Shown in pieces: positions 7,964 through 17,033 of a stretch of 41,545 nucleotides of DNA. The stretch is from assembly GCA_021372515.1 (NCBI GenBank), contig JAJFUG010000102.1, positions 1 to 41,545 of the forward strand, in the 5' to 3' direction. Source of the DNA: a bacterium (GTDB lineage Bacteria; Gemmatimonadota; Glassbacteria; GWA2-58-10). Position 1 is the stretch's first letter; each line of letters opens with the position of its first letter. Both the position numbers and the translations under genes were made by a program. Below the pieces are notes generated by a model that saw only the letters and a list, made by a program, of their open reading frames with translations, did no database searches and was not told the origin of the DNA.

Positions 7964-8674
7964 ATGGCCAAAGAAGAATGCGAATGCCCGGAAGGCGCAC
8001 CGCCCTGGTTGTGTACGTACAGTGACCTGATGTCGCTGCTGCTGTGCTTTTTCGTTCTGATCGTCTCGATGTCCTCGACCGACCCGAACCCATTCAACAA
8101 AGCCGTGGGAGCGCTGAAAGGTTCTCTCGGCGTTCTCACCGAGGATTCCTCGTCTCCAGAGATGCAACAGGCGGTGGTCTGGAAAGTCAGCGACGTGGAC
8201 ATGGGCGAACTGTCCATGGCTATTTCAGCGCTGCAGGATTTCGCCGAAACGCAGAATGAGAAGAAAAGCCTCAGCGTCAAGATCACCAGCGAGGGGATCG
8301 CGGTGCGTGTCCTGACTCCGATCCTTTTCGAGCAGGGGAGCGCCGAGATACGCCCCCAGGGCATGCCGTACCTGGCCAAGATATTCGAGTTGGCCAAGAC
8401 CTTCGATAACGATATCCGGGTCTGCGGATACACCGATGACACTCCGATCAGCGGAGGACTCTACAATTCCAACTGGGAGCTGGCCTACGCCCGTGCGCGC
8501 AACGTGGCCAAGTTCGGCATGAACTATTCCAAGCTCGACCCGAAACGCTTTTCCGTTGTTTCATACGGCGAGTTCCGTCCCGCATTCCCGAACGACACCG
8601 AGGAGAACCGTAAGAAAAACCGCAGGATCGAAATATTTATAGAATATAAAGTTAATCTCGATCCCTTGACGTAG
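7964..8674 (+). CDS. MotB/OmpA-family protein
   Basis: 236 aa. The N-terminus has the MotB signature: PPWLCTYSDLMSLLLCFFVLIVSMSS at about residues 14-39. One transmembrane helix begins just after the Asp in TYSD, which corresponds to the proton- or sodium-carrying Asp of MotB stators. Residues about 120-230 form an OmpA-like peptidoglycan-binding domain (GYTDDTPI, ELAYARARNVAKF and RKKNRRIEIFIEY). It should sit in the inner membrane and reach the cell wall. MotA, normally encoded directly upstream, is absent from the window, as are other flagellar genes. A role in a non-flagellar motor or as a wall anchor therefore remains open. It is followed at 47 bases by the zinc-ribbon membrane gene. Confidence 0.85.
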   Translation: MAKEECECPEGAPPWLCTYSDLMSLLLCFFVLIVSMSSTDPNPFNKAVGALKGSLGVLTEDSSSPEMQQAVVWKVSDVDMGELSMAISALQDFAETQNEKKSLSVKITSEGIAVRVLTPILFEQGSAEIRPQGMPYLAKIFELAKTFDNDIRVCGYTDDTPISGGLYNSNWELAYARARNVAKFGMNYSKLDPKRFSVVSYGEFRPAFPNDTEENRKKNRRIEIFIEYKVNLDPLT

Positions 8675-8720
8675 TTTCTCGCATTGTGCGCCGCCACACA
8701 CAATTAACTGCGAGGTGTCG

Positions 8721-9314
8721 ATGAAACCCTGCCCGGTGTGCTATTCCCAGATTAACGCCCATGCCATTAAATGCCCTAAATGCCTGTCCTATATCCGTCC
8801 CAGAATCAACGAGGGACAATTCTGGGGCACCTGCATGATGATCTGCGGCATCCTGGGGGGCGCGGCCAGCTACATCTGGTACCTGTCCAATTTTAACGAG
8901 ATGACCATTCTGTTCATGCGGGTCGGAATTTTCATGGCCTATATCGGTTTCCTGGTCTATGGCCTGGGGACTTTTCTGTCCTGGTTCCGCAAGCGGGGTG
9001 AGCAGAGCGAACTCGAAAAGATACCCGTGTCCGAGGGCATGAAACGCTGCTGTTTCTGCGGCGAGGAGATCGATGTGCGCGCTGTGCGCTGCCAATTCTG
9101 CCACAGCTACCAGCGTCAGGAAAGAGGCAAGATACTTGCGACTTTTGTCGTGGTGAGCGGAATCCTGATCCTGACCACGGCCTATATAATGTTCCTGGCC
9201 AAGAACCTTCAATCCGAGTTCTACATGCAGGCCGGCCTGCTGATTATTTTCATCGGCGTGCTCGCGTTCCTGTACATGGTAATCCGCAACCGGTATTCCT
9301 TGCGCGGTTTCTGA
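8721..9314 (+). CDS. Duplicated zinc-ribbon/transmembrane protein
   Basis: 197 aa, no named family recognised. The protein is an internal duplication. Unit one is a four-cysteine ribbon (CPVC...CPKC, about residues 4-22) followed by two hydrophobic helices (about 38-56 and 68-88). Unit two is CCFC...CQFC (about 111-129) followed by two more helices (about 141-160 and 169-188). Each ribbon has C-x2-C pairs that could bind zinc on the cytoplasmic side. The start is ATG 8721 with CGAGG just before it; a GTG at 8715 is in frame but overlaps that ribosome-binding site. It follows the MotB-like gene and ends in a very strong terminator, so the two probably form one transcript. Confidence 0.7.
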   Translation: MKPCPVCYSQINAHAIKCPKCLSYIRPRINEGQFWGTCMMICGILGGAASYIWYLSNFNEMTILFMRVGIFMAYIGFLVYGLGTFLSWFRKRGEQSELEKIPVSEGMKRCCFCGEEIDVRAVRCQFCHSYQRQERGKILATFVVVSGILILTTAYIMFLAKNLQSEFYMQAGLLIIFIGVLAFLYMVIRNRYSLRGF

Positions 9315-9340
9315 CCCGTCAAGTTCGGTGGAAAGCAAAG

Positions 9341-9384
9341 GCCCCGGTCCGTGTAATTGCTCGACACGGACCGGGGCTTCTTTT
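9341..9384 (+). terminator. Strong Rho-independent terminator
   Basis: GCCCCGGTCCGTGT (9341-9354) and ACACGGACCGGGGC (9364-9377) form a perfect 14 bp GC-rich stem with a 9-base loop, followed by TTCTTTT. It lies 26 bases after the stop of the zinc-ribbon membrane gene. Confidence 0.92.
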
Positions 9385-9525
9385 ATCAGGGAGGGGATTG
9401 CCGAAAAGCTCCACCGGCCGAACGCTTCTCTGACGAGAAACATTTCCCATGGTTTACATAATATATCTTATGCGACATCGGTTAAATCAACTCTTTGGCG
9501 GCCAATGCGATCCGTAACTTATGCC

Positions 9526-9539
9526 GGAATGCGCATTCC
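9526..9539. repeat. 14-bp perfect palindrome in the gap 9385-9567
   Basis: GGAATGCGCATTCC is a perfect palindrome 28 bases downstream of the reductase stop, in an otherwise featureless gap of about 180 bases. It has no T-tract and a 14-bp palindrome can occur by chance. It could be an operator or a weak terminator stem. Confidence 0.3.
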
Positions 9540-9567
9540 TTAAATCGTACCTGCCATTCAGCACGAC

Positions 9568-10560
<993 letters not shown>

Positions 10561-10601
10561 ACCAAGCCTCCTTCGGCTGTCCGATACACACTGAAACAAA
10601 T

Positions 10602-10638
10602 AAAAAAGCCTCCAGACTGATCTCCAGTATGGAGGCTT
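10602..10638 (-). terminator. Rho-independent terminator of leuS
   Basis: On the minus strand AAGCCTCCA and TGGAGGCTT (10606-10614 and 10630-10638) form a 9 bp stem with a 15-base loop, followed by a T run (complement of 10602-10607). It sits 38 bases after the leuS stop and before the reductase start. Confidence 0.85.
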
Positions 10639-10676
10639 CCCTGCCCGCTTCATTATACTGCTTTCCGGCCCGCGGT

Positions 10677-13208
10677 TCAAGCCACCACGAAATTCAGCAG
10701 CTTGTCGGGCACGTAGATAATCTTACGGATTTTGCTGCTGTCCACGTAGCGGCCGACTTTCTCATCCGCCAGGGCCAGCTCGCAGGCCTTATCCTGGCTT
10801 AAGCCCCGCGGCGCATCGAGGTGCGAGCGCAGCTTGCCGTTGACCTGCACCACCAGCGTGACCACATCCTCTTTGAGGATTTCCTTGTCCCAGGACGGCC
10901 ACTCGCTGCGGAACACGCTGCCGTTGCGCCCCAGGGCGCTCTGCCAGAGCTCCTCGCAGAAATGCGGGGCGAACGGCGCCAGGAGCTTCACCAGAACCTC
11001 CAGAGCCTCGGCCAGAAACGTCAGGCTTACTGGCGCGTTGCCCGTTTCCTCGCCGGCGTACGGCACCAACACGTTAACCAGCTCCATGATCCGGCTGAGC
11101 GCGGTGTTGAAATGCATGCGCTCCAGGTCGTCCCCGGCACCACGGATCGAGTTGTGCATCACGCGCAGGATGTCCTGCTCGGCGCGGCCCAGGCCCGCCA
11201 GGGCCGACGGTGTGGTCCGCGCGGGCTCCACGCCGCGCACCCGTTCGGCATTGTGCTGCACCAGGCGCCAGACCCGGCCGATGAAACGGTTCATGCCCTG
11301 GATCCCGGTGTCGTCCCAGTCGCCGCCCTGGGAGTAGTCACCCATGAACATGATGTAGCAGCGGAACGCGTCCGCGCCGTAGCGCTCCAGGAAATTCTCG
11401 GGGTTGATCACGTTGCCGCGGCTCTTGCTCATCTTGGCGCCCTGGTTCGTGATCGTCCCCTGGTGGCTCAGGCGCTGGAACGGCTCCTCGAACGGAATGT
11501 GTCCCAGGTCGTGGAGCACCATGGTCACAAAACGGGCGTACAGAAGGTGCATCACGGCGTGCTCGGCCCCGCCGACATAATGGTCCACCGGCAGCCACTT
11601 GGAGACAATCTCTTTGTTGAAAGGCTGTGTGCTGTCGGCCGGGTCAGGGTAGCGCAGGAAATACCAGGAGGAGTCGACAAAGGTGTCCATGGTGTCGATC
11701 TCACGCCGGGCCGGCTTGCCGCAGAGCGGGCAGGTGGTGTGGACAAACTCCTGGTTCGTGGCGAGCGGGCTCACTCCCTTGACCGCTTTCTTGAAATCCA
11801 CCTCGTAGGGCAGCAGCACCGGGAGCTGGTCCTCCGGGACCGGCACCTCGCCGTGCTCCTCGCAGTAGACCACCGGGATGGGCACGCCCCAGTAGCGCTG
11901 ACGGCTGATCAGCCAGTCGCGCAGCTTGTAGTTGATCTTGAAATCGGCCTTGCCCGCCGCTTTCAGCTTTTCCACCAGGGCGCGGCCGCCGGCGCGCGAC
12001 TCGCGGCCGTTGAACTCGCCCGAGTCGACCATGGTACCCGGCTCGGTGTAGGCCTGCTCCAGCGGCTGCCCGGCCTGACCACCCTGCGGAGCGATCACCT
12101 CGCGCACCGGAAGGCCCAGCTTGCCCGCAAACTCGAAATCGCGCTCATCGTGCGCCGGCACAGCCATCACAATCCCGGTGCCGTAGGAGGCCAGCACGTA
12201 GTCCGCGATCCAGACCGGCACCCGCTCGCCGTTGGCCGGATTGACCGCGTAGGCCCCGGTGAACACGCCGGTTTTCTCCTTGACCGTGCTGGTGCGCTGG
12301 ATTTCGTTCTGGCTGCGGGCCAGCGCGACATAGTCCGCCACGTCCGCGCGTCGCTCCGGCACGGTGATCCGCTCCACCAGCGGGTGCTCCGGGGCCATCA
12401 CCACGTAGGTAACGCCGAACAGCGTGTCGGGACGGGTGGTGAAGACCTTGAAATTCCGTTCCTCGGGGCCCAGACGGTCGGCGCCGGGGGTGTCCGTGGC
12501 GAAGCTGAACGTGAGTTCGGCCCCCTCGCTGCGTCCGATCCAGTTACGCTGCATGGTCTTGGTCTTCTCGGGCCAGTCGATTTTGTCCAGCCCGGCCAGC
12601 AGACGGTCGGCGTAGCGGGTGATCCCGAAGAACCACTGGACTAAATCCTTGCGCGTGACCGGGGTCTCGCAACGTTCGCAGGTTCCCTCGGGCAGGACCT
12701 GCTCGTTGGCCAGCACGGTCTGGCAGCTCGGGCACCAGTTGACCGGGGCCTTGGCCCGGTAGGCCAGCCCGGCCTTGTAGAGCTGCAGGAAAATCCACTG
12801 GGTCCACTTGTAGTATTCCGGCGCGCTGGTGTTGACCTCGCGCGACCAGTCGTACATCGCTCCGATGGCCTTGAGCTGGCCGCGGATAAACCGGATGTTG
12901 TCGCCGGTGGAGTTCCAGGGGTGCACGCCGTGCTTGATCGCGTAGTTCTCGGCCGGCATGCCGAACGCATCGTAGCCGATGGGCTCGAAGATGTTCCAGC
13001 CCTGCATGCGGCGGAACCGCGCCCAGGTGTCGGTGGGCCCGTAGTTGTACCAGTGGCCGATATGCAGCTTGTCGCCCGAGGGGTAGATGAACATCACCAG
13101 TGTGTAGCACTTGCGGGCCGCATCGCTCAGGTCGGCGTGATGCAGGCCCTGTTCTTCCCACCAGGCCTGCCATTTCTTTTCCACTGCCTTGAAATCGAAC
13201 TTTTCCAT
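10677..13208 (-). CDS. leuS: Leucyl-tRNA synthetase
   Basis: 843 aa class I aminoacyl-tRNA synthetase that charges tRNA-Leu in the cytosol. Visible motifs: [11 protein letters not shown] with HIGH at residues 49-52; the bacterial zinc-type insert CPSC...CERC (about 160-185); the CP1 editing domain with [13 protein letters not shown] and [19 protein letters not shown]; a second CPLC cluster; and KMSKS at about 592. The C-terminus is the short anticodon/DALR-type domain of bacterial LeuRS. GGAAGGTG precedes the ATG. A promoter (13301-13329) lies upstream with a repeat-rich leader. The gene is monocistronic, given the terminator downstream. All catalytic motifs appear intact. Confidence 0.97.
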   Translation of the reverse strand: MEKFDFKAVEKKWQAWWEEQGLHHADLSDAARKCYTLVMFIYPSGDKLHIGHWYNYGPTDTWARFRRMQGWNIFEPIGYDAFGMPAENYAIKHGVHPWNSTGDNIRFIRGQLKAIGAMYDWSREVNTSAPEYYKWTQWIFLQLYKAGLAYRAKAPVNWCPSCQTVLANEQVLPEGTCERCETPVTRKDLVQWFFGITRYADRLLAGLDKIDWPEKTKTMQRNWIGRSEGAELTFSFATDTPGADRLGPEERNFKVFTTRPDTLFGVTYVVMAPEHPLVERITVPERRADVADYVALARSQNEIQRTSTVKEKTGVFTGAYAVNPANGERVPVWIADYVLASYGTGIVMAVPAHDERDFEFAGKLGLPVREVIAPQGGQAGQPLEQAYTEPGTMVDSGEFNGRESRAGGRALVEKLKAAGKADFKINYKLRDWLISRQRYWGVPIPVVYCEEHGEVPVPEDQLPVLLPYEVDFKKAVKGVSPLATNQEFVHTTCPLCGKPARREIDTMDTFVDSSWYFLRYPDPADSTQPFNKEIVSKWLPVDHYVGGAEHAVMHLLYARFVTMVLHDLGHIPFEEPFQRLSHQGTITNQGAKMSKSRGNVINPENFLERYGADAFRCYIMFMGDYSQGGDWDDTGIQGMNRFIGRVWRLVQHNAERVRGVEPARTTPSALAGLGRAEQDILRVMHNSIRGAGDDLERMHFNTALSRIMELVNVLVPYAGEETGNAPVSLTFLAEALEVLVKLLAPFAPHFCEELWQSALGRNGSVFRSEWPSWDKEILKEDVVTLVVQVNGKLRSHLDAPRGLSQDKACELALADEKVGRYVDSSKIRKIIYVPDKLLNFVVA

Positions 13209-13268
13209 TCAGGCACCTTCCAACGGTTCGTATTATTTCCGTCCCGCCGCGGGGCCGGATGAATGTAT

Positions 13269-13301
13269 CACTTGAGGTTCAAGCACTTGATGAAGGTTCA
13301 A
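13269..13301 (-). repeat. Tandem repeat able to form alternative hairpins in the leuS leader
   Basis: On the plus strand CACTTGA-GGTTCAAG (13269-13283) is followed directly by CACTTGA-TGAA-GGTTCAA (13284-13301). In leuS RNA two short exclusive hairpins are possible: CTTGA/TCAAG within 13271-13283, and TCAAG/CTTGA within 13279-13290. The array begins at the predicted transcript start. It could be an operator or a leader regulator; function is not established. Confidence 0.4.
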
Positions 13302-13329
13302 TTTTAATAAACTCACCTCCGCCTGTCAA
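13301..13329 (-). promoter_or_regulatory. Sigma70-type promoter of leuS
   Basis: On the minus strand a perfect TTGACA (13324-13329) and TAAAAT (13301-13306, 5 of 6) are separated by 17 bases. The transcript would start near 13294, leaving a leader of about 85 bases. Confidence 0.65.
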
Positions 13330-13357
13330 AGGAAACGGGCGTTGACTCGCGGGCGGA

Positions 13358-13386
13358 TTGCCCGGCGCAGACTTAGGTTATATATT
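13358..13386 (+). promoter_or_regulatory. Candidate promoter of prmC-murA
   Basis: TTGCCC (13358-13363) and TATATT (13381-13386) are separated by 17 bases. It is divergent from the leuS promoter with about 28 bases between the -35 boxes. The leader to the proposed prmC start holds two small hairpins: CCGGAA/TTCCGG (13401-13416) and AGCCTT/AAGGCT (13427-13442). Confidence 0.5.
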
Positions 13387-13474
13387 GTCACAGCAGAAAA
13401 CCGGAAGCTTTTCCGGCTTTGCGCACAGCCTTAAGAAAGGCTTGGAACATATTTTCTTTCATTGAGATGCAACA

Positions 13475-14371
13475 CTGAAGAAACTGATTGAAATACTCCG
13501 CCTCTGCCAGGCGCACCTCGAGGAGCACGGCGTGCCGGGAGCGCGCCGCAGCGCCGAGCTGATCCTCTGCGCCGTGCTGGGCCTGGACCGTCTGGGCCTC
13601 TACCTGAACCACGAGCGCCCGCTGACCGAGGACGAGCTGGAGCGTTGCCGGGAGCTGTTGCGTCGACGGGCGGCGCACGAGCCGCTGCAGTACATCACCG
13701 GCCGCACCGCGTTCCGTCACCTGGACCTGGCCACCGGCCCCGGCGCTCTGGTGCCGCGTCCCGAGACCGAGCTGCTGGTGGACCTGGTGCTGGAGGAACT
13801 GAAAGCCAAGGCAGGGGAGAGCGTGGCATCCCCTACCCTGCTACCCCGCGTGCTCGACCTGGGCTGCGGGACCGGCGCTGTGGGCCTGGCCCTGGCCGTG
13901 GAGCACCCGGCCGCCCGGTACGTGCTGAGCGACCTTTCGGCCGAGGCCCTGGCCTGGGCCGTGCGCAACGCCCAAGCCCTGCCCGCGGGCGCGGGAGCGG
14001 TCTCTTTCTGCCGCGCGGACCTCTTGAGCGCGTTCGCCGCCCGGCCGATTTTCGATATTATAGTCTCCAATCCGCCCTATGTCAGCCCGGCCGAGATGCT
14101 CTCCCTGCCGGATGAGGTACGCCTGTACGAGCCGCAACTGGCCCTGGACGGCGGCGGGGCGGACGGGACTTCTGTGATCGAGCGCCTGACCGCCCAGGCC
14201 GTGGACTGCCTGCGCCCCGGCGGGCTGCTCGCCATCGAGACCGGCGAGAGCCAGCATGCCTCGCTGGAGCGGATTTTCGCCGCCCGGTCCGCAAAGCTCA
14301 ACGCCCCGGAATTTCACCGCGATCTTTCCGGACGGGAACGGTTTGTCACGGCCCGCCGGTTGAATGACTGA
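13475..14371 (+). CDS. prmC: Peptide chain release factor N5-glutamine methyltransferase
   Basis: 298 aa if translated from CTG 13475. PrmC methylates the GGQ glutamine of release factors RF1/RF2 using SAM. Visible: N-terminal helical domain, EPLQYITGRTAFRHLDL, PRPETELLVD, the SAM loop LDLGCGTGAVGLALA and the substrate motif NPPY (residues 199-202). The first ATG/GTG in frame is GTG 13532, which would remove 19 residues (LKKLIEILRLCQAHLEEHG, then Val) that fit the expected first helix of the family. No ATG, GTG or TTG lies between the upstream stop (13463-13465) and GTG 13532; CTG 13475 has GAGATG about 6 bases upstream. The partner prfA, often adjacent, is absent here. murA follows after 19 bases. 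Confidence 0.92.
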   Translation: MKKLIEILRLCQAHLEEHGVPGARRSAELILCAVLGLDRLGLYLNHERPLTEDELERCRELLRRRAAHEPLQYITGRTAFRHLDLATGPGALVPRPETELLVDLVLEELKAKAGESVASPTLLPRVLDLGCGTGAVGLALAVEHPAARYVLSDLSAEALAWAVRNAQALPAGAGAVSFCRADLLSAFAARPIFDIIVSNPPYVSPAEMLSLPDEVRLYEPQLALDGGGADGTSVIERLTAQAVDCLRPGGLLAIETGESQHASLERIFAARSAKLNAPEFHRDLSGRERFVTARRLND

Positions 14372-14390
14372 ACACTGAAAGGCACCCTGC

Positions 14391-15656
14391 ATGGACAAGT
14401 TCGTTATCGAAAAATCCCCCCCCTTAAGCGGAGTGGTCCGTACCGGCGGGGCCAAGAATTCCTGCCTGCCGTTGATGGCGGCCGCGCTTCTTACCGACAG
14501 CCCGCTGGAGCTGGGCAACGTGCCCGACCTGATGGACGTGCGCACCATGACCCAGGTGCTGCAGAACCTGGGCGTAAACGTGGAGCGCAAGCCGGGTTGG
14601 ATGCGCCTGGATGCCTCCGCGGCCGAGGGGTTCACCGCGCCCTATGACCTGGTGCGGCGGATGCGGGCCTCCTACTACGTGCTGGGGCCGCTTGTGGCGC
14701 GAAAAGCGCGGGCCGAGGTGAGCCTTCCCGGCGGCTGCGCGATCGGCCAGCGGGCCATGGACCTGCACCTCAAGGGCCTGGCCGCCCTGGGCGCCTCCAT
14801 CGACACCTCCCGCGGCTATATCCACGCCCACGCGGAGGGTGGCCTCCAAGGCGCACGGGTGGACCTGAGCGGCCCGCGCGGCTCCAGCGTGGGGGCCACG
14901 ATCAACGTGATGCTGGCCGCAAGCCTGGCCCGCGGTGTGACAGTGATCGAGAACGCCGCCCGAGAGCCCGAGATATGGGACATGGCCGAGCTTCTCAACA
15001 AAATGGGGGCGCGGGTGAGCGGCGCGGGCGGAAACGAGATAACAATCGAGGGAGTGAGAGCTCTGGGCGGGGCCGTGCACCGGGTGATCCCGGACCGGAT
15101 CGAGGCCGGCACATTCGCCGTGGCCGCGGCGATAACCGGTGGCGATATCCTGATCGAGGACTGCTGCCCTGTCCAGATGGAGGCGGTCCTGGCTCTGATC
15201 GAGGCCGCCGGCGCCACGCTGGAGCGAAGTGAAAACAGCCTGCGGGTGACACGCACCGGCGAGCTGCGGCCCTTTGACATCTGCACCGCCCCCTACCCCG
15301 GGTTCCCCACCGACATGCAGGCTCAGTTCTGCGCCCTGGCTACCCAGGCCAACGGCCCCAGCAGCATCTGCGAGACCATTTTCGAGAACCGGTTCCTGCA
15401 CGTGCCCGAACTGGCGCGCCTGGGTGCGCGCATGGAGGTGAGCGGCCAGCAGGTGACCATCCAGGGCCCGACCCCGCTTAGCCACGCCCCGGTCATGGCC
15501 TCCGACCTGCGGGCCAGCGCCGCGCTGGTCCTGGCCGCCCTGGTGGCCGAGGGCGGCGGCGAGATCAGCCGCATCTACCACCTGGACCGCGGCTACGAGA
15601 ACCTGGAGGCCAAGCTTACCCGCCTGGGAGCGCATATCCTGCGCATCTCGGAATAG
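14391..15656 (+). CDS. murA: UDP-N-acetylglucosamine 1-carboxyvinyltransferase
   Basis: 421 aa. MurA transfers enolpyruvate from PEP to UDP-GlcNAc, the first committed step of peptidoglycan synthesis, in the cytosol. Key residues are at their classical numbers: Lys22-Asn23 in GAKNS and the PEP-binding Cys115 in LPGGCAIG, which predicts sensitivity to fosfomycin. FPTDMQAQ holds the catalytic Asp and the C-terminus has DRGYENL with the conserved Arg. AAAGG lies upstream of the ATG. It follows prmC closely, an arrangement seen in several bacterial groups where prfA-prmC-murA are linked. The gene is closed by the palindrome at 15734-15762. Confidence 0.97.
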   Translation: MDKFVIEKSPPLSGVVRTGGAKNSCLPLMAAALLTDSPLELGNVPDLMDVRTMTQVLQNLGVNVERKPGWMRLDASAAEGFTAPYDLVRRMRASYYVLGPLVARKARAEVSLPGGCAIGQRAMDLHLKGLAALGASIDTSRGYIHAHAEGGLQGARVDLSGPRGSSVGATINVMLAASLARGVTVIENAAREPEIWDMAELLNKMGARVSGAGGNEITIEGVRALGGAVHRVIPDRIEAGTFAVAAAITGGDILIEDCCPVQMEAVLALIEAAGATLERSENSLRVTRTGELRPFDICTAPYPGFPTDMQAQFCALATQANGPSSICETIFENRFLHVPELARLGARMEVSGQQVTIQGPTPLSHAPVMASDLRASAALVLAALVAEGGGEISRIYHLDRGYENLEAKLTRLGAHILRISE

Positions 15657-15733
15657 CCAGGCGGCGGTTGGAATGGGTGACACTTGATAACAGGACGGAG
15701 TTCAGGTCTTCGGAGTCTGCATCCCAAACGACT

Positions 15734-15767
15734 GTAGGGGCGGGTTTCAAACCCGCCCCTACGTTTT
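15734..15767 (+). repeat. REP-like perfect palindrome acting as murA terminator
   Basis: GTAGGGGCGGGTTT (15734-15747), one base, then AAACCCGCCCCTAC (15749-15762): a perfect 14 bp inverted repeat followed by GTTTTT. I recognise this sequence as a type of palindrome dispersed in many environmental bacterial genomes (REP-like element). Only one copy lies in this window. The T run makes it a plausible terminator for murA; its symmetry could also insulate the convergent lipoprotein gene. Confidence 0.75.
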
Positions 15768-15826
15768 TGCACTGCTGATTCAGGCCGTTCCTTTTATTGT
15801 CCATCTTCCGCAGGCGAGCGCGCCGC

Positions 15827-16549
15827 TCACTGGCCGCGCTGAATCCTGGCAATCGAGGAATCGGCCATCTCCTCCAGGAACTTGCCCTCGCGCGTGGGCG
15901 GGATATTTTTCTTCAGGTTTTCCAGCACCGGCAGGGCCCGCTGATCGCCCAGCATACCCAGGGCCTGGGCCACCTTGTTCTGCGTGTCGAGGTTCTTGCT
16001 TTCGGCCAGTTTCGCGATCCCGTCGAACGCCGCTGTGTACTTGCGCGCTCCCAAGACCATTGCCGCCTCGGACTGCAGGAATTCCAGGGTTATATCGCTC
16101 GGCTTGGCCCCCAGGGTGTAGGCGGGATCGAGCACCTGGGAGACGCACCGGGTGGCAGTGGTGTCATCGAACTCAGACATTGCGTACATGCAGAACAGAC
16201 GGACCGTATTGTAGGGGTCCTCCTGCAGGCCGCGGCAGAGAAACGGCACCAGAGTGGGGCCGAACTCCTTGACCCGCGACTGGGCCTCGTTGTAGAGGGC
16301 CTGCACGTACTCGACACTCTGCGTGCCCTGCAACACCTGGACTTTCCAAACCACCACGATCGAGGCGGGCTCGTTTTCATGGTTGTTGATGTTGTAGCGC
16401 GCCACGCTCATCGCATTCTGGTACTGGCCCTGCTGGTACAATTCCTCGACCTCGGTCAGCTTCGCTTTCTGCGGCGCGCTCATGCAGCCGGAGATAAGGG
16501 CGAGCAGGCCGACAAGACAGAATGAGCGGACGTGTTGATTTCTGGACAT
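15827..16549 (-). CDS. Lipoprotein with TPR/HEAT-like repeats
   Basis: 240 aa. The N-terminus has a lipoprotein signal: MSRNQHVRSFCLVGLLAL followed by lipobox ISGC, with the lipidated Cys at about residue 22. A short TPR-like helix pair follows (VEELYQQGQYQNAMSVARY). The C-terminal half consists of HEAT-like helical repeats (NTVRLFCMYAMSEFDD; TQNKVAQALGMLGDQRALPVL). Such proteins are envelope scaffolds. The start is ATG 16549 with GGAGAG upstream; the frame stays open further upstream but lacks a lipobox-compatible start. It lies 83 bases downstream of bactofilin and is probably co-transcribed with it. No enzymatic motif is seen. Confidence 0.75.
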   Translation of the reverse strand: MSRNQHVRSFCLVGLLALISGCMSAPQKAKLTEVEELYQQGQYQNAMSVARYNINNHENEPASIVVVWKVQVLQGTQSVEYVQALYNEAQSRVKEFGPTLVPFLCRGLQEDPYNTVRLFCMYAMSEFDDTTATRCVSQVLDPAYTLGAKPSDITLEFLQSEAAMVLGARKYTAAFDGIAKLAESKNLDTQNKVAQALGMLGDQRALPVLENLKKNIPPTREGKFLEEMADSSIARIQRGQ

Positions 16550-16632
16550 ACACTCTCCTCTTTCAGGGACAGTCGTTCTGGGCCGCAAGCTTTCAGTGTT
16601 CAGTCCTTCCACGGCTGCCGGTTTGAATTGGA

Positions 16633-17001
16633 TCAGCGGCGCACCATGTTGCACCGGCCGTTAAACATAACTCCATCCTCGACAGTTATCTCAGACGTTT
16701 GAACATCGCCGATAAGCAGGCCGGGGTCGTGGATCGCCAAACGGTGGGACGCGGTCACGTTGCCGTAGATCTTGCCGCTGTTGATCACCGTATCCACATG
16801 GATGTCGCCGTCGATCCGGGCCTTTTCACCGATGATCAGCGTGCTGTGTGCGCCTTTTTGCTGATCCGCGACGATTTCACCCTGCACCGCCCCATCGATT
16901 CGCATGGTGCCGGAAAAGACCAGCTTTCCATCCAGCCGGGTCGATTCTCCCAGCACGCTGCTGATGCTGTCGATGACTATCTTGTTCTTTTTACTGAACA
17001 T
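16633..17001 (-). CDS. Bactofilin
   Basis: 122 aa bactofilin (polymer-forming cytoskeletal protein). The right-handed beta-helix core covers about residues 17-112 with regular hydrophobic repeats: STRLDGKLVFSGTMRIDGAV, TLIIGEKARIDGDIHVDTVI, GKIYGNVTASHRLAI. The short N-terminus MFSKKNK is the typical membrane-targeting tail. Bactofilins self-assemble into nucleotide-free filaments that position cell-wall enzymes and shape cells. GAGGAAAA precedes the ATG. The gene lies between a membrane-anchored coiled-coil protein upstream and a lipoprotein downstream; an M23 peptidase, a frequent bactofilin neighbour, is not present. Confidence 0.92.
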   Translation of the reverse strand: MFSKKNKIVIDSISSVLGESTRLDGKLVFSGTMRIDGAVQGEIVADQQKGAHSTLIIGEKARIDGDIHVDTVINSGKIYGNVTASHRLAIHDPGLLIGDVQTSEITVEDGVMFNGRCNMVRR

Positions 17002-17033
17002 TTTTCCTCGCCCGGTTTTTACCGCCTGAACTT

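Noticed and set aside
15734-15767. CRISPR repeat or part of an array
   Set aside because: Only one copy exists with no regularly spaced repeats around it; it is a self-complementary palindrome typical of REP elements and terminators.
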